A stretch of 64,000 nt of DNA from Turritopsis dohrnii (GCA_027922465.2 BQMF02000096.1:806001-870000); one strand, 5' to 3'; positions 47,311-58,489 are shown, counted from the first letter of the stretch. The notes: generated by a model not told the origin, from the letters alone. Numbers and translations: made by a program.

Positions 47311-48278
47311 TTACATTGCGGCGCTTCGCGCCTTACGTAATTGATGAATTTGAATGACACTAACAAAATGATAAAATTCATTTGTAGACACCACTACATT
47401 GCGCATAATTTCACACTTTTTCGAAAATAAACAAATTTTTCTCAATAGCAGTTTTCGTATCTTCCCATGATTATAGAAGTACAGCAAAGGATTGATGGAC
47501 GAGTTACATTGAAACATCGCTTGTCCGGCAGCCATCAGCGTTGATTGATGTTGAATAAACCACTGCATTTCATTCGGAAAGTAGATTTTCATAGCAATAA
47601 ATAATCTGTACAAAAACGTGCCAATTGTAGCCCCCACAAAAACCATTGCTAAAAGCAGAAATAAATTCACCGCTTTTTGGTTTCTCAAATACGTTTTGCG
47701 ATTATTTAATGATCTTTGCTTGATTTTCAGGATTGACCTCAGTTTGAAATAGCATACTGAAAACATGCTATAATTTGTTACATAAGCCGTTAATATCAAC
47801 CATGTTATAGGTATCTGTGCTAAAAACCTTCCCAACAGCAAAATGATTAGACTTGCCCATGTCAACAAAAGTAGTATGTATTTGCGATAAGTCATTTGTC
47901 TTTGATAACCGAGTCCAAGGGTTATGCGAAAGTATCGATCAACAGCAATCATGACTAAAACCAACCCAGATACTGAAACCAATGCCATGAAATAACCAGA
48001 GTTTTTAACGAAACAGTTGTGGCGATCCAAGTCTTCATATGAACTGACAGGAGAAAGAAATATGCCAACTATGAAGTCTCCTACTGCCATAGAGATAGAT
48101 GGATGTCTGATGAATTTCGAAGTGAAAGCTTCTTCGTAAAAAGAATGAAAACAATGAGATTCTCAATTGATGCAAAGACCGAATTAATTCCAAAAACAGT
48201 TGAGAAGTATATTCGTGAATTTTCAGGCAATCCTGATAAGGTGGAAGTACACCTGCTAGAAGTTAAGTCCTTGTCAAA
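47311..48278 (-). pseudogene. Rhodopsin-class (class A) GPCR with a frameshift
   Basis: It would be a seven-helix receptor. Helix 1 has NSVFASIENLIVFILF (Asn 1.50). Helix 2 has LAVGDFIVGIFLSPV (Asp 2.50). Helix 3 ends VLVMIAVDRYFRI (DRY). Helix 4 is LLLLTWASLIILLL (Trp 4.50). Helix 7 has NSSINPLLYFYNHGKI (NPxxY). The helix 6 CWxP motif is not seen. Frames 48278-48081 and 48090-47311 are offset by one base at about 48083-48092, between helix 1 and helix 2. No ATG precedes helix 1, but TTGTTGCAG at 48287-48279 is a possible acceptor. The overall style fits the melanocortin/adenosine-like receptors that are expanded in cnidarians. The ligand is unknown. A one-base sequence error would restore it. 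Confidence 0.75.
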
Positions 48279-48594
48279 CTGCAACAATATCTTTTAGTAA
48301 CACAACCAAAACTGATATCTGTTTCAGTAATTAAAGATAATGCACCGCTAAATGTGGAGTGCTGAGGATTATACTATGCCGATGACAGTAGAAATAGAAC
48401 AATTGAGAAATGGTCTGGGACCGAGCAGCTGTTTATTATTAACAATGCGTTCAAACAAAGTAAAGAAATGATTGGCTCCCTTGTGCGGATTATGTAATAA
48501 CTAAACGTTTTTCTCGACCTTATGTTTTTAACATAATGCTTAACAAAGACACCTTTGTGGCAGCATTGATTACAATAACAAATATGAATATTTA

Positions 48595-50361
48595 CAGTGT
48601 GTCCACGAGAAAGTGGGCACCTGCTTTAAACCGCAAGTAACTTTCCCAATACAATGCCAATACAGGTTTTTATATCGTTGGAAAGAAGAATTTACGAGCT
48701 TTCCAATAATATAAGTTTTACTTTAAAGAATAATGACTACTTTTTCCTTCTACACGGTTATTAATTTTGTAATGATCAATAAAACAGTCTTTTAGCGAGA
48801 AATTAACCGTTGATGGTGGTTTTGTGAGAAGTTTGTCACGAAATATTTGAATAGGCACAAATTTTTTTCATTGTGTAAACTTATTTTAAGTTTTTTATTA
48901 TGATTTAATAACTTTGCATTCCCAACGCCGGGCCAAAATCTGTGTAAACAGAAAAAACATTTTAAAAAGTTTTTTTTAAATCTTTGTAAAAGACTTTTAG
49001 CAATGGAACTTTTATGTTTCAAGTTTTTAAAAAGATATGTGCTTCCCAAGTATAAATGCAGCTTTATCACAATATTTTAATTTTCATGACTAATGATTGG
49101 TTGGTTCTGTCTTAATAAATTTACTTCGTCCACTATTCTTCTTCACTGGCGGTGGGGTTGCAAAAACGTTTTGCTTTAGGTAGCCCGAAAGGAAAAAGTC
49201 CAACGGGGTTACATGCGGCAAGGTGGCCACTCAATTGCGTGGTGAAGTGCGAGTACAAGATTTTTGAAATCATCTTCGGAGCAATCGACGTATTTCAACG
49301 GTTCCATGAGCCGGAGCTCCCATCCTGAAACCACCAAATATCGTGGAAAACATTGCCAGCATATTGCCTAAACACTTACGCAATAGCCGGAAAACCCACA
49401 TATTCCAGCATCTCTTTGTATGTACGCCCATTTACATTTCGATTAAAAAATTGAGAGCCAATAATTTCTCCATTTCCACAAAGGCCAATCCAAGCATGAA
49501 GTTTTTCGCGCGAATTGCTCTTCGCGTAGCAGCGGACGTTTTGTGTACTACCGTACCACATATATGGAAAACAGCGTCATCACTGATCACAATACTTAGA
49601 ATAAAACGAATATTATGGGCTTGCTGCTGAAACCACTGAAAAAATCGTAATCTTCTTCTAAAATCACCAATTTTTAGCTCTTGTACGATGTGAATTTTAT
49701 ATGGGTGCCATTTTAAATCTTTATTAACAATATTGTTAAAAGAACTCTTGGACAGTCCAGTCGGGTTGTTCCTGCACGAAACGCTTCGTGGTTGTTGTAT
49801 CAACAGTTGCCTGACTTGCTGGATATTTTGTTACGTTCTAACAGTTTTCCTTCTGCCATCTCTCCCTTTATTTAAGTTACGACTTGTTCCCTCATTAACA
49901 TATTTTTTGACATTTCTCTGAATTGTACTTCTTGATGGAGGATTTCTACCAGCAAAAGGCTGTCTAAAAGCTTCAATAACAGCTACGTAACTTTTCGTTT
50001 CATGAAATGTTTGTATGATGAACGTTCTTTGTTGTACTGTCAGCTGCATGATTTAATAAACTTACAAGTTTTCCTGCTTATAAAGAATTTCGAAAATGCG
50101 TTGGGAATATGAAGTTATTAAAATATACAAAAGATTTTAAGCGCACTTTACACAATAAATACAAAATCTTTTCAGAATTTCGTGCTAAACGTGGCACAGT
50201 AGCATCCTAAGCAGTAATTATAACGAAACAAAAGGTTAGGTTATTTTAGAGAGAACAAAAATTTTTCTTTATTTTTGTATAAAAACTGAAAAAATACAAG
50301 CACGAAAAACATAAGATGCGCTTCTTGAAAGTTAGGTGCCCACTTTCTCGTGGACACACTG
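48595..50361 (-). mobile_element. Mariner/Tc1-type DNA transposon
   Basis: Perfect 26-28 bp inverted repeats begin CAGTGTGTCCACGAGAAAGT and continue GGGCACCT at both ends, each flanked by TA (48593-48594 and 50362-50363), the usual mariner target. The transposase is on the minus strand. Confidence 0.9.
49107..50049 (-). pseudogene. Mariner-like transposase, broken
   Basis: The start at 50049 (MQLTVQQRTFIIQTF) is a helix-turn-helix of the DUF4817 type with SYVAVIEAFRQPFAGRNPPS and STIQRNVKKY. After a frameshift come QELKIGDFRRRLRFFQWFQQ and ILSIVISDDAVFHICGTVVH (first catalytic Asp region), then LHAWIGLCGNGEIIGSQFF and NVNGRTYKEML. FQDGSS replaces the usual Q-Q-D-G-A-P (second Asp). AIEWPP and TPLDFFLSGYLK (third Asp) end it. 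At least three frameshifts and a stop make it inactive, though all catalytic blocks are present. Confidence 0.8.
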
Positions 50362-50973
50362 TAGTTCCTCTTTCAGAGCTTAGCGCGGGTGCAAATATAA
50401 TAATCAATTTAGGGATTTTAATTAGTGTAGATTGGATGTTGGAAGTAATTAAAAATCCTCTGATTTAACGTGGGTTGTTCTAATTCAACGCTAATTTTCA
50501 GGAGTACTTTTTGAGTAATTCGCCAAAAATAATTATTTTTAGATTTGCACTAAATTAGAAGAATTGGGTTGATTGGCAACTCTCTCCGTTTAATTTGTTA
50601 TCATTTTTTGTGTGCGTGTTCTCTGTGTTTTCTGGTTTTCATGGTTTGTTTTGAGTTTTCTTTCTCCGTCATTTTCCTCTTATGAGCCGACGTGTGTTAT
50701 TGTTACTATAAGTATAATTTTTTCACTTACCTTACATATTTTACTTTTTAATACGTTTAATCTTTGTTTCTTAACATTTATAAAAATATGGCTATTACTA
50801 ACAAAAATTCTTGTTTATATACTTATGATTCAGCTCGTAGTTTCTTTTATAATAGTAAGTGGGAAATGTGAAATTTCCAAAGAGAATTCACTTAAGTTCA
50901 TAATAATTCAAATTAAATCATTCTGTAAATCTTGTTGAAAAATGATAACTTACAGTATTTTTTAAATTTTTAG

Positions 50974-51229
50974 AAAGCGAATTGCCGTAGATTTGTATGT
51001 CTTCAGCTACATCATGCAAGAGACAAAGTCCAGAAAGAGGGGACAGACTTGGAATCTTGGAAGCAACTCAATCGCTTTGCAATGATTGACCATGCGTCAG
51101 ATAAAGAAGGAAGGAAAGTTTTACAAACATTACCTTGGTGAAAACCACGTTTTGATGGATTATTAAAAAGGATTGATGATGCTTTTGGTGTCCTTTCTTT
51201 CAATAGTGAACCAATTGAGTGTTGACAAA
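50974..51229 (+). pseudogene. Possible degraded coding fragment, unrecognised
   Basis: After a good acceptor (AAATTTTTAG) the frame reads KANCRRFVCLQLHHARDKVQ, then EGTDLESWKQLNRFAMIDHA and SDKEGRKVLQTLPW, one TGA, then KPRFDGLLKRIDDAFGVLSF. The residue mix looks like protein rather than chance, and a donor TG|GTGAAA sits at the TGA, so it could also be a real exon of 165 bases. I recognise no family. Confidence 0.25.
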
Positions 51230-51439
51230 GTGTTTGCGATGACGATGAATATTAGAAAAGTTTGAGGTGGAAGATCATTGTTAAGAATTCTCCGCACATT
51301 CTTCAGAAACAGAGGAAAAAGAGGATGATAAACTATGGTGTCATTTTTGACCATGTAAATGTACATAGTGTATATATTTGATATATATAGTTATTTGAAA
51401 ACCATTCTCCATCCAGTATACTTCTGGTTATTTTACCCC

Positions 51440-51830
51440 TGTTTAAAATAGTTCTCGTATTCGCGCGACTTTCCGAGGGTATTCACATTTGAAACATCCC
51501 CGTATTCGGAATCCTAACCCTGTTACGAACAGTATTTGACGTGTTCATTAAATTGATCCGGGATGAAAACGATTTAGCGTTTTCGAATACTGTACAAAAA
51601 TCATACACGTATTCGATTAATTAACCCGGATATCACCGTATTCATTAATTGATCCGGGCTGCGAACGATATTCACGTTATCAAGACCGTGCTGAATCCGA
51701 GTATCCCGTTCTCAAGTAGTCCTTATACGAGAATATACGGTCACATGAACAAACTGTAACACGTATTCTCTAAAAATACGGTAAAATACGTTTAAAAAAT
51801 GACCCGTATTTTAGGCACGTTCACGCAGTG
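51440..51830. repeat. CpG-containing region rich in CGTATTC motifs
   Basis: CGTATT or its complement AATACG occurs more than ten times in about 390 bases. TTCATTAA(A)TTGATCCGGG occurs twice (about 51545 and 51630). The stretch stands out from its AT-rich, CpG-poor surroundings. No coding frame or clear period is visible. Confidence 0.45.
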
Positions 51831-52262
51831 GCAATATTTGATAAAAGTTTCTAATAATGTTTCTAGCTATAGCTAATAATGTAAACTAGATCATATTAGG
51901 CACTAACGATGAAATAAGCACAGTGTGCATACCAAACGCTTTTTCCCTATCTCATAGTGTGGACGTGAAAGTACCTGTCTATCTTTTTCTGTAGCCCATC
52001 GTTATTTCTACATTAGCCGATTTTTTTTAAATCAAAATTTTTGAATTTTTTTTCCCAGTTAACTGTGAAAGGCGTGAGGAGAGTAAAAATTAACATGGCA
52101 GATAAACAAAAAAGACTCTCGATCAAAGTAGAAATTTTGGCTTTTGCAAAAATCTTTCGAACCTATTCTATACCGAGCATCACCTCTTTCTTCGTTTTCG
52201 TTCACACGTTGCTATTTTCACCGTCTTTTATGATGTAAAAGCATCAGTAAAATGTTTTTCTT

Positions 52263-52370
52263 AAGGCGACTTTCCAGGAACGGAACAGACAAGAAAAGTT
52301 ACTGAGCATGCCACAAAAATGTTTACAGCACGTGCAATGAAAATGTTCCGTTCCGTAGAAAGTTGAACCG
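52263..52370. repeat. Small MITE-like inverted repeat
   Basis: GCGACTTTCCAGGAACGGAA at 52265 pairs with GTTCCGTTCCGTAGAAAGTT at 52348-52368, with few mismatches. The interior is about 65 bases. No clear target duplication is seen. Confidence 0.4.
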
Positions 52371-52533
52371 AGTTCAACTTTTTCTGTTCTTTCCATGAGG
52401 AAAGCATGGAAAATATTTAGTCTGGCCAATCAAACCTCGTTATTTTTCATGATGTGTTCACACAACACCATCTACTATGGTCTTGCTGGCCAAGAATTTG
52501 TGATCAGATGTGTTTAAAACAACAAAATAAAAA

Positions 52534-52951
52534 ATGGAAAGTAGTTGCTATTCTTCTGATATGGGAGACGATAGTCTTTCCAGTGCTTACAACTCAACTA
52601 AAGACTTGATACTATCTCAAAATGAACGTATTCTGGCTGGCTTGAGACAGAAAAGTCATAAACAACAAAACAGTCCCTCCCACCTCACTTCTACAGCCAG
52701 TTTAAGCCAAAACAACTACACTTTTCAGCATAGTGAATTAAATCCGTGTTTTCAATGCCGATCATTACAGTGACCACGAATTACTTTTCAACAGCAGCAT
52801 CTTCAACAACAGCAACAACAACAACAACAACTCGAGGGAGAAGTTGAAGGGACATTCTTGCAACATCAGTTCAAGAAGTGAGGCTATATCGTTGCTACTG
52901 GGACAGCTCTTGCAGAGCATTCAAGGAACTTCCAAAGAAACAATAGGCATG
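52534..52951 (+). pseudogene. Decayed ORF interrupted by the composite transposon
   Basis: The ATG opens MESSCYSSDMGDDSLSSAYN, then LILSQNERILAGLRQKS. After one TGA (52771-52773) the same frame gives QQQHLQQQQQQQQQLEGEVE (a CAA/CAG run) and after a second TGA continues to the insertion point at 52951. Beyond the right target duplication the frame closes quickly (GTK then stop). I do not recognise the family. The Gln tract and Ser-rich start suggest a disordered N-terminus. Confidence 0.35.
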
Positions 52952-53494
52952 CATGGTGGCCGAGAAGGGCCATCGAGAAAAAAATTTCAGAATCAAGAAA
53001 AAGATTTTCAAAATCTTGTAAACTTCAGTTGTTCCGATATTCGTATTCTTTTCGTATAATCACAACATCTTTGAAAAGAAATTTTCAAAATCGTAAAAAA
53101 GATATTCAAGATCGAGAAATTAAAATTGAAAATTCTTTCGGAGCCGTAATTTTGCAAGGTTAATAAATAAATATGGCGAACAGGAGCTGTGGTGTGTTTT
53201 GTCGTGGTTGTGGTTTTTCGTTGGAAAGTGAGGATAGATTTTGCTTTAGATGCGGTAGAAAGGTTGAATCTGACCATTCCAGTAGCTCAAATATATTAGT
53301 AACGAATAATACTGACGTTGTCGGTGATGCATCGATGAAAGCTGAAAAAAGACCTCTTAAACTTTCAGAATACCAGGACGAAAAACGTAAACAACTTGTA
53401 TCACATTTCAAGAAACCTAAATCCAATCAAAGTTCAAAGCCTCACAGTTCTGGTGGTAATGCTGATTGTAAAAAATCGGTTCTTGTGAATTTTG

Positions 53495-55303
53495 GGCTCA
53501 TGTGAGAAGGTTGGGTACCCAATTTGGGTACCCAATTGGGCTACCTATTAGGGTACCAGAAAACTAAAAATCTGCCAACTAATAACACCTTGATTTTTGT
53601 TCAAGGGTTTTATCAGAGTATCTAGCACAAGAAAAACATACTAGATACAACTCACTTTGAGATAAAATCTTCTAATTTCGAAAAGAATACTTCGTCGATA
53701 TTTTCGCGTTCTCAAAAGGCCGCCATTTTGAATTTGGTACTTTCGATTTTGCAGCCAGTAGAAACACAGACCCGATCCAAACTGACGTATGCGCCCACTT
53801 CTCCTCTCTCAGAAAACAAAAGCAAAGACTCGTTCAAATTTCCTTTTTGTGCAAATCAGAGATATGTAAAAAATCTATATAAAACATATCTCTGTGCAAA
53901 TATACTTGATAAAAACAGTTTTATGTATATTCACATTAAAGATTTTTTCAATTTATTAGTTTTTCTGGAAATACTGATTGCTATGCTGCTAGTATTTAAA
54001 CAAGACATTTTCTGAGATTTGGTCTGTAAATTTAGTTTTAAGTTTAAGGCTAGACACGTGTACACGAAGCCTGAATTACCCAAATCACCCATGGGCTACA
54101 GAAAGTGCAACTAGAAGGAAAAAAGGCCATTGCACAGGCGGACATTTTAAACCAATCACAATTCATCATTACATGTCAAAACAATAGTGTTGTCGTGCGA
54201 TAAGCTTCGGCATCCTTTGTAAACTTTTCACTTTTCTCTTAGGTTCCTAATAAACATTTGTAAATCTTTTATCTAAATAAAACATCAAGTTAAAGCTTTA
54301 CTTTTCAACAAGTATTAGAATTTAACAAGAGCCAGATGGCGCAAAACGGTAGCAGCAAAAGTACTTGCCACAAGAATACTTTTAAATTTGAAATTTTACT
54401 TAAAGTTCTTAAACGTTCTGTAAACGTTATTTCTTGAGATATCTTACTGGTGGAAAACAGGCATAAACGATAATAATGTTTAAAATTACTAACTCGTGTA
54501 AATAGGGTCTAATCGCAACACACCAGCAATTTAATTTATTAGAAGACAAAAGAATTATACATGCATGAGCTGTTTATAACGTACGTTTTTTTTATAAGAG
54601 CTTATGTAGAAAAAAAACGCGTTTCTTCGAAAAAAAAATGTATGTTTTGAATTATAATTTTTTGAAACCGAAAACGAATTCAAACAGATAACTGCCTTTT
54701 TTTAACTCGATTTTTGAAAACCTTGATGTTCAAAGACAGAACAGATAGCTAACAAACGTAGAAAGTAATAAGAAAGTCTGATCTGTGCTTTACTGACACG
54801 AAAAACATATCTATTTTCAAGTGCCAAAGTTCATTGATTCAGTACCATAAAAGTAACTAAAAGTCCCAGTTTTATGTAGACCTATTTGATTAATATCCAT
54901 TCCTTCATCAATTAAGTGATAAAATATCAAAGAAAACGTATTTTAAATGTATGTGATTGAAAACCTTCGAAAATTCAAAAGGCTGCGTTCGTTCATTAGA
55001 ATGTATATTGAGTTTTTAGTGGGGATTCGCATACTCTAAATCGTAGGCTAAAAACTGCCGTTTCGGCCGGAGTAGTAGTAGTAGTAGTAGGAGTAGTAGT
55101 AGGAGTCCAAGGGTGTTTTAATACGGTATTCGCTTACGCTGCTACCGTAATAAACACTATCCTTACTGGTGTTATTTTTTCGGTAAGCAAGCGCCCTAGG
55201 TGGTAAACGGAATTTTTATTCCGGTCTGTAGTTTATATTCGGTACCCAAATAGATAGCCCAATTGGGCACCCAAATTGGGTACCCAACCTTTTCACATGA
55301 GCC
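53495..55303. mobile_element. Nested Mutator-like element with 9-bp target duplication
   Basis: Ends begin GGCTCATGTGARAAGGTTGG and continue through repeated GGGTACCCAA blocks for about 60 bases in inverted orientation (53495-53556 and 55243-55303). TGAATTTTG flanks both ends (53486-53494 and 55304-55312). A 9-bp duplication suits Mutator-like elements, though it is not diagnostic. The interior has no transposase and contains a copy of an 830-bp repeat (54330-55160). Confidence 0.8.
54330..55160 (+). repeat. 830-bp repeated block, copy A (inside the nested element)
   Basis: The block starts AGAGCCAGATGGCGCAAAAC, carries ACGGTAGCAGC at 54341 and its complement GCTGCTACCGT at about 55138-55148, and includes a trinucleotide tract of GTA/GGA units at about 55069-55105. 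Copy B lies at 58857-59690 in the opposite orientation. The two match closely along their length apart from the trinucleotide tract and small indels. Confidence 0.8.
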
Positions 55304-56524
55304 TGAATTTTGGTATCATGACAAGGGATGATTTTGGTAATTTGAAGCCTGTACGTGGGAAAAAATTGCCAATAAAGGTTTTTGAAAAGTGTTCTTCAAC
55401 CGAATTAAAGTTAGCTTTGATAGATAAGCATGCATCTCATGACTAAACGTTTTGCAAATTAGAGGAATACGCCTTGTTATATCCGGATGGAAAAGAAGTT
55501 ATATGCTTGCCAGGAGTTCCACTATCTGAGGAACCAAAACCTTTTAGACTACAGGATTATAAATTAGAACTGTGCAAACCGTACTCTCAAATAATATTCT
55601 ACTTGGGTATGACATCACAGTTCGGAGGTGATATGCACAAGAGTAGTGATGACATTAAACTCGGTTATCTTGATGACAGTCACTGTCAATCTCCACCATT
55701 ACCCTATCAAAATGTCTATTCCAGATTATTTTGAAGCAGACAATACTGTCAGATTCTATTGCGGATGTAGATAGTAACTTGGAAACAGTAAGTCAACCTC
55801 CTGATAACCAGGATTTTTCTACAAACCAAGCCTCAACTTCTTCATTGCATGCTTCAAGTTTCAATACATTTAGTGAAGGATCAATAGTCAATGACAGTGT
55901 CCCAACTTGTTCAGATAGCACTTCGAAATCGAATTTCTATAACGAGTTAAAGAAATTGCAGGATATTTTTACAAGTGACCCTGATGACAAGTATAAACTA
56001 GTTATTCGTCGGCGTAAGGTATGGCAGGATACAAACGAAAAATTGCAACGTTTCTTTTTTGAAAATTAGCTTGGATTTTGTAACCATTTTGTGCTGTTTG
56101 TACTTCCACTTGATATTTTTGTTTGCTTAAGTTGATTTTTTATAAGCCTGTATGTATATACTTTAAGGGGAGATATTTTTGTAGAAGAAATTTTGGCCCT
56201 AAATGATAAAAGTAAATTCTGTAAAAATAGTTATAAGTGACGAAATTTCTACTGCAAAAGTTGAGTTTTGTTATTGGTTAAGATCCACATTTTATCAGTC
56301 TCCTAAAGTGAAAGGCTAATTCTGATAAATAATACAATAACAAGTCACTTTTTACAGCTCATAAGATAATTTTATCCTACAAGTTTAGTTGTTTGTTGTT
56401 GTGCTATACTTATGACGTTTCTTTTGTTTTGTTAAAAAAGACGATTTTGTTGCTTTATAAACTTTTCCTATTCATTCTATGTCTTCAATCCCGGCAACGT
56501 ACCACGAAATACTTTCCACTATCT

Positions 56525-58449
56525 TTAAACAGCATGTGAAATGAGTTCTAAATATAAATTTCTACCACTATTCCAATCGTTAGGCGGGTGAATAAGATCT
56601 AGCTCGTTAACAAGATCATGGACGTATAAAAAGAGAAGGACTTACAACTTTTATAAATCTATTCAAACAAACCTCGCCTCGGTTTATTGAAATTTTCACA
56701 AAAGCAGTTTTGAAACTCCCTCAAGTGCTGTTAAAAATATATGTTTCCATTGGCTTCCATGATCGTAATAACCAACCAGAAATGAATTTAAAGATTTTAT
56801 GATTATTTTGAAGCCAGGTTTTAAACTCTGATTCCTCATGACTTCTTACAGTCTCAAACATGAAATTTTCAGAATTGAATGAAAAAGCACTCTTGTTTCT
56901 GTATATTCTCAGGCATCGCCCAGGCGTCTTTCAAAGTACCGAATCTTTGGATATAAGTATATACACAAAATACTTGCTAACTCCGACAAATTTATCTTAA
57001 TTCCAATCCGACATTTTTGAAAAAGGTTGAGTAGAAGTTCTGTGATACTCAAGAATATTGCTGATGAATCTGCAAATCGTATTTTCTTTCAATTCCTTGG
57101 TTTTCCACATCGGATTAAACCTAAAACGTCGTATAAACCCGCCCATGTGAACCGAAATCCAGTGAAATGCGAGGCGAGGATTACATCAAAGAAATGCCGA
57201 CAGAATAGATTTTAATAATAGAAATGAAGGGCTTTAGAATTAGTTGTGAGTCCTTCTCTTTTTATACGTCCATGACAAGATAGATGAAATATTCACTTAG
57301 TTCTTCATCATGTTCTTCTATTGCATCCTCCGCCCAATCGAGAAAGTCGTTCTCTGTTCAGACTTGGTTTACTTGTTCTACGCTTAATGCACGCCTACAG
57401 TTAAGATATCCACGTAATTCAGGGAGAAAAAAGAGTTCTTCAGGTCGGCCTGGGATAGTATCATGTCTAGATCGGCGGATGTAATGTGAGTTCCAAAGTT
57501 TCATAACTTCGTCAAGTTCGTGTTGAATTAAAGCAGAGAACACGAACCATGCGCATTCTAAGTGCAATGAGTTACCGATTACCATTTGATTCCTTGAAAC
57601 TAGGTCTTTGAAAAAATTGATTAACCAAGACGTAAATCCTCGCTTACAATGCGACCAGAAATTCTCTATTCGTTGATTGTAATGAGAAGAACCATACGTA
57701 TGCCCATTAACAGATGAAACAAACTTGCATTGAATAGACGCACTAAGTCCATTTTCCGTTCCACAGTCGGTTCTAAGATTTTCTGGACAAAATCCAAACT
57801 TGACTACACTTTTTAAGTAAAAATAAGCTGGTACAATGGGGTTGTTATTAGACCTTGAAACTTTGAGTCAAATGATTTTCCTGGAAAAGCCATCTATGCA
57901 ACCATGGATGGGAAAGCCAAATGGTTTAAGTTTGTCGTAACCATCCATGTGCCACACTGCGTTGGCACCAGGTAAAATGTATTTTCTTCTTCTTAATCTC
58001 CTGGCTTTCCTAACACGGGTCCCTTCAGGGTCAATTTCTTTTAATAATAACATAATTTTATCACGTGCCACAGAGATTACATAAGACTGGCGTAAACAGT
58101 GCCACATGCTTCTATAGCCACGCATAGATGACGGACCTTCGACTTCATGTTCAATGATCTCCCTTAATACATCGTCAGAGACTTCAGAGTCATTTCTTTT
58201 TAAGCCGAATTCACTAAGTCTTTGTTTTAGTGTTCTGACACTCATTTTTATTCCATGATGGAGCTTTAAAAACTTTACAATTACATCGATACGGTGACCA
58301 GCATAAAATTAATATCGGATCAACTCTTTTTCTGAACAAACAACTGTTTTCATGGCCGTCAAATCAAATTCCATCCTTCTCTTACATCCACAAGAAGAAC
58401 AAAATATTTCTTCATCTCCAAGGGCTTTTTCACAGTTGTGGCAATACAT
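56525..58449 (-). pseudogene. Integrase-core (DDE) transposase with N-terminal zinc ribbon, inactivated
   Basis: The likely start is the ATG read from 58449 (MYCHNCEKALG), a zinc ribbon CHNC ... CSSCGCKRR. The same frame carries an HTH-like block (LKQRLSEFGLKRND), RRRKYILPGANAVWHMDGYD (first catalytic Asp), FSRKII, ENLRTDCGTENG (second Asp) and SSHYNQRIENFW (catalytic Glu). It then reaches the 56617-57274 insertion and, beyond it, LDLIHPPNDWNSGRNLYLEL before TAA at 56525-56527. Three premature stops interrupt an otherwise continuous frame: TAA at 58309-58311, TGA at 57865-57867 (where the family has Trp) and TGA near 57355. The layout is that of the integrase-core-domain transposases widespread in cnidarians and fish. 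Confidence 0.75.
56617..57274. mobile_element. Nested 658-bp DNA transposon with 7-bp target duplication
   Basis: Inverted ends begin CATGGACGTATAAAAAGAGA and continue AGGACTYACAACT, about 33 bases with one mismatch. ACAAGAT flanks both ends (56610-56616 and 57275-57281). It has no transposase. It lies inside the minus-strand integrase gene near its C-terminus. Removing it with one ACAAGAT joins the integrase frame to a further stretch ending at 56525. Confidence 0.85.
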
Positions 58450-58489
58450 TACGCGTGGAACTGAATCTGGTTCCGTGTTCAATGGCTCT

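Larger units (their letters stand above)
44378..47311 (+). mobile_element. DIRS-type tyrosine-recombinase retroelement, internally deleted
   Basis: Inverted terminal repeats lie at 44378-44456 and 47230-47311. Both contain TACGATTTAATATTGGTTAA followed by TCGAGCCCATTC and a GGCACCCCGAG block. A third copy of the outer part (GAGGTTTTATGAATATAAAA and TCGAAGTACGATTTAATATT) lies in direct orientation to the left end at 47003-47042, matching the internal complementary region of DIRS elements used for circular replication. Inside are a gag-like ORF, a stump of reverse transcriptase, and a tyrosine recombinase. Most of the reverse transcriptase and all of RNase H are missing. Confidence 0.85.
53173..56069 (+). 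pseudogene. Passenger gene: zinc ribbon plus G2E3/HECT-like N-terminal region, split by a transposon
   Basis: The ATG at 53173 starts MANRSCGVFCRGCGFSL, with a zinc ribbon CRGC ... CFRCGRK. The frame is broken at VLVNFG (53494) by the 53495-55303 insertion and resumes in the same phase at 55313 (MTRDDFGNLKPVRGKKLP). One stop (TAA 55444-55446) is followed in frame by ALLYPDGKEVICLPG and FRLQDYKLELCKPYSQI. A last frame (55731-56069) has KLVIRRRKVWQDTNEKLQRF and stops. In cnidarian and fish proteins annotated as G2/M-phase E3 ligase-like, V-RRR-x-VW-x-D precedes the HECT domain, and here HECT is absent. The function in the transposon is unknown. Confidence 0.55.
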
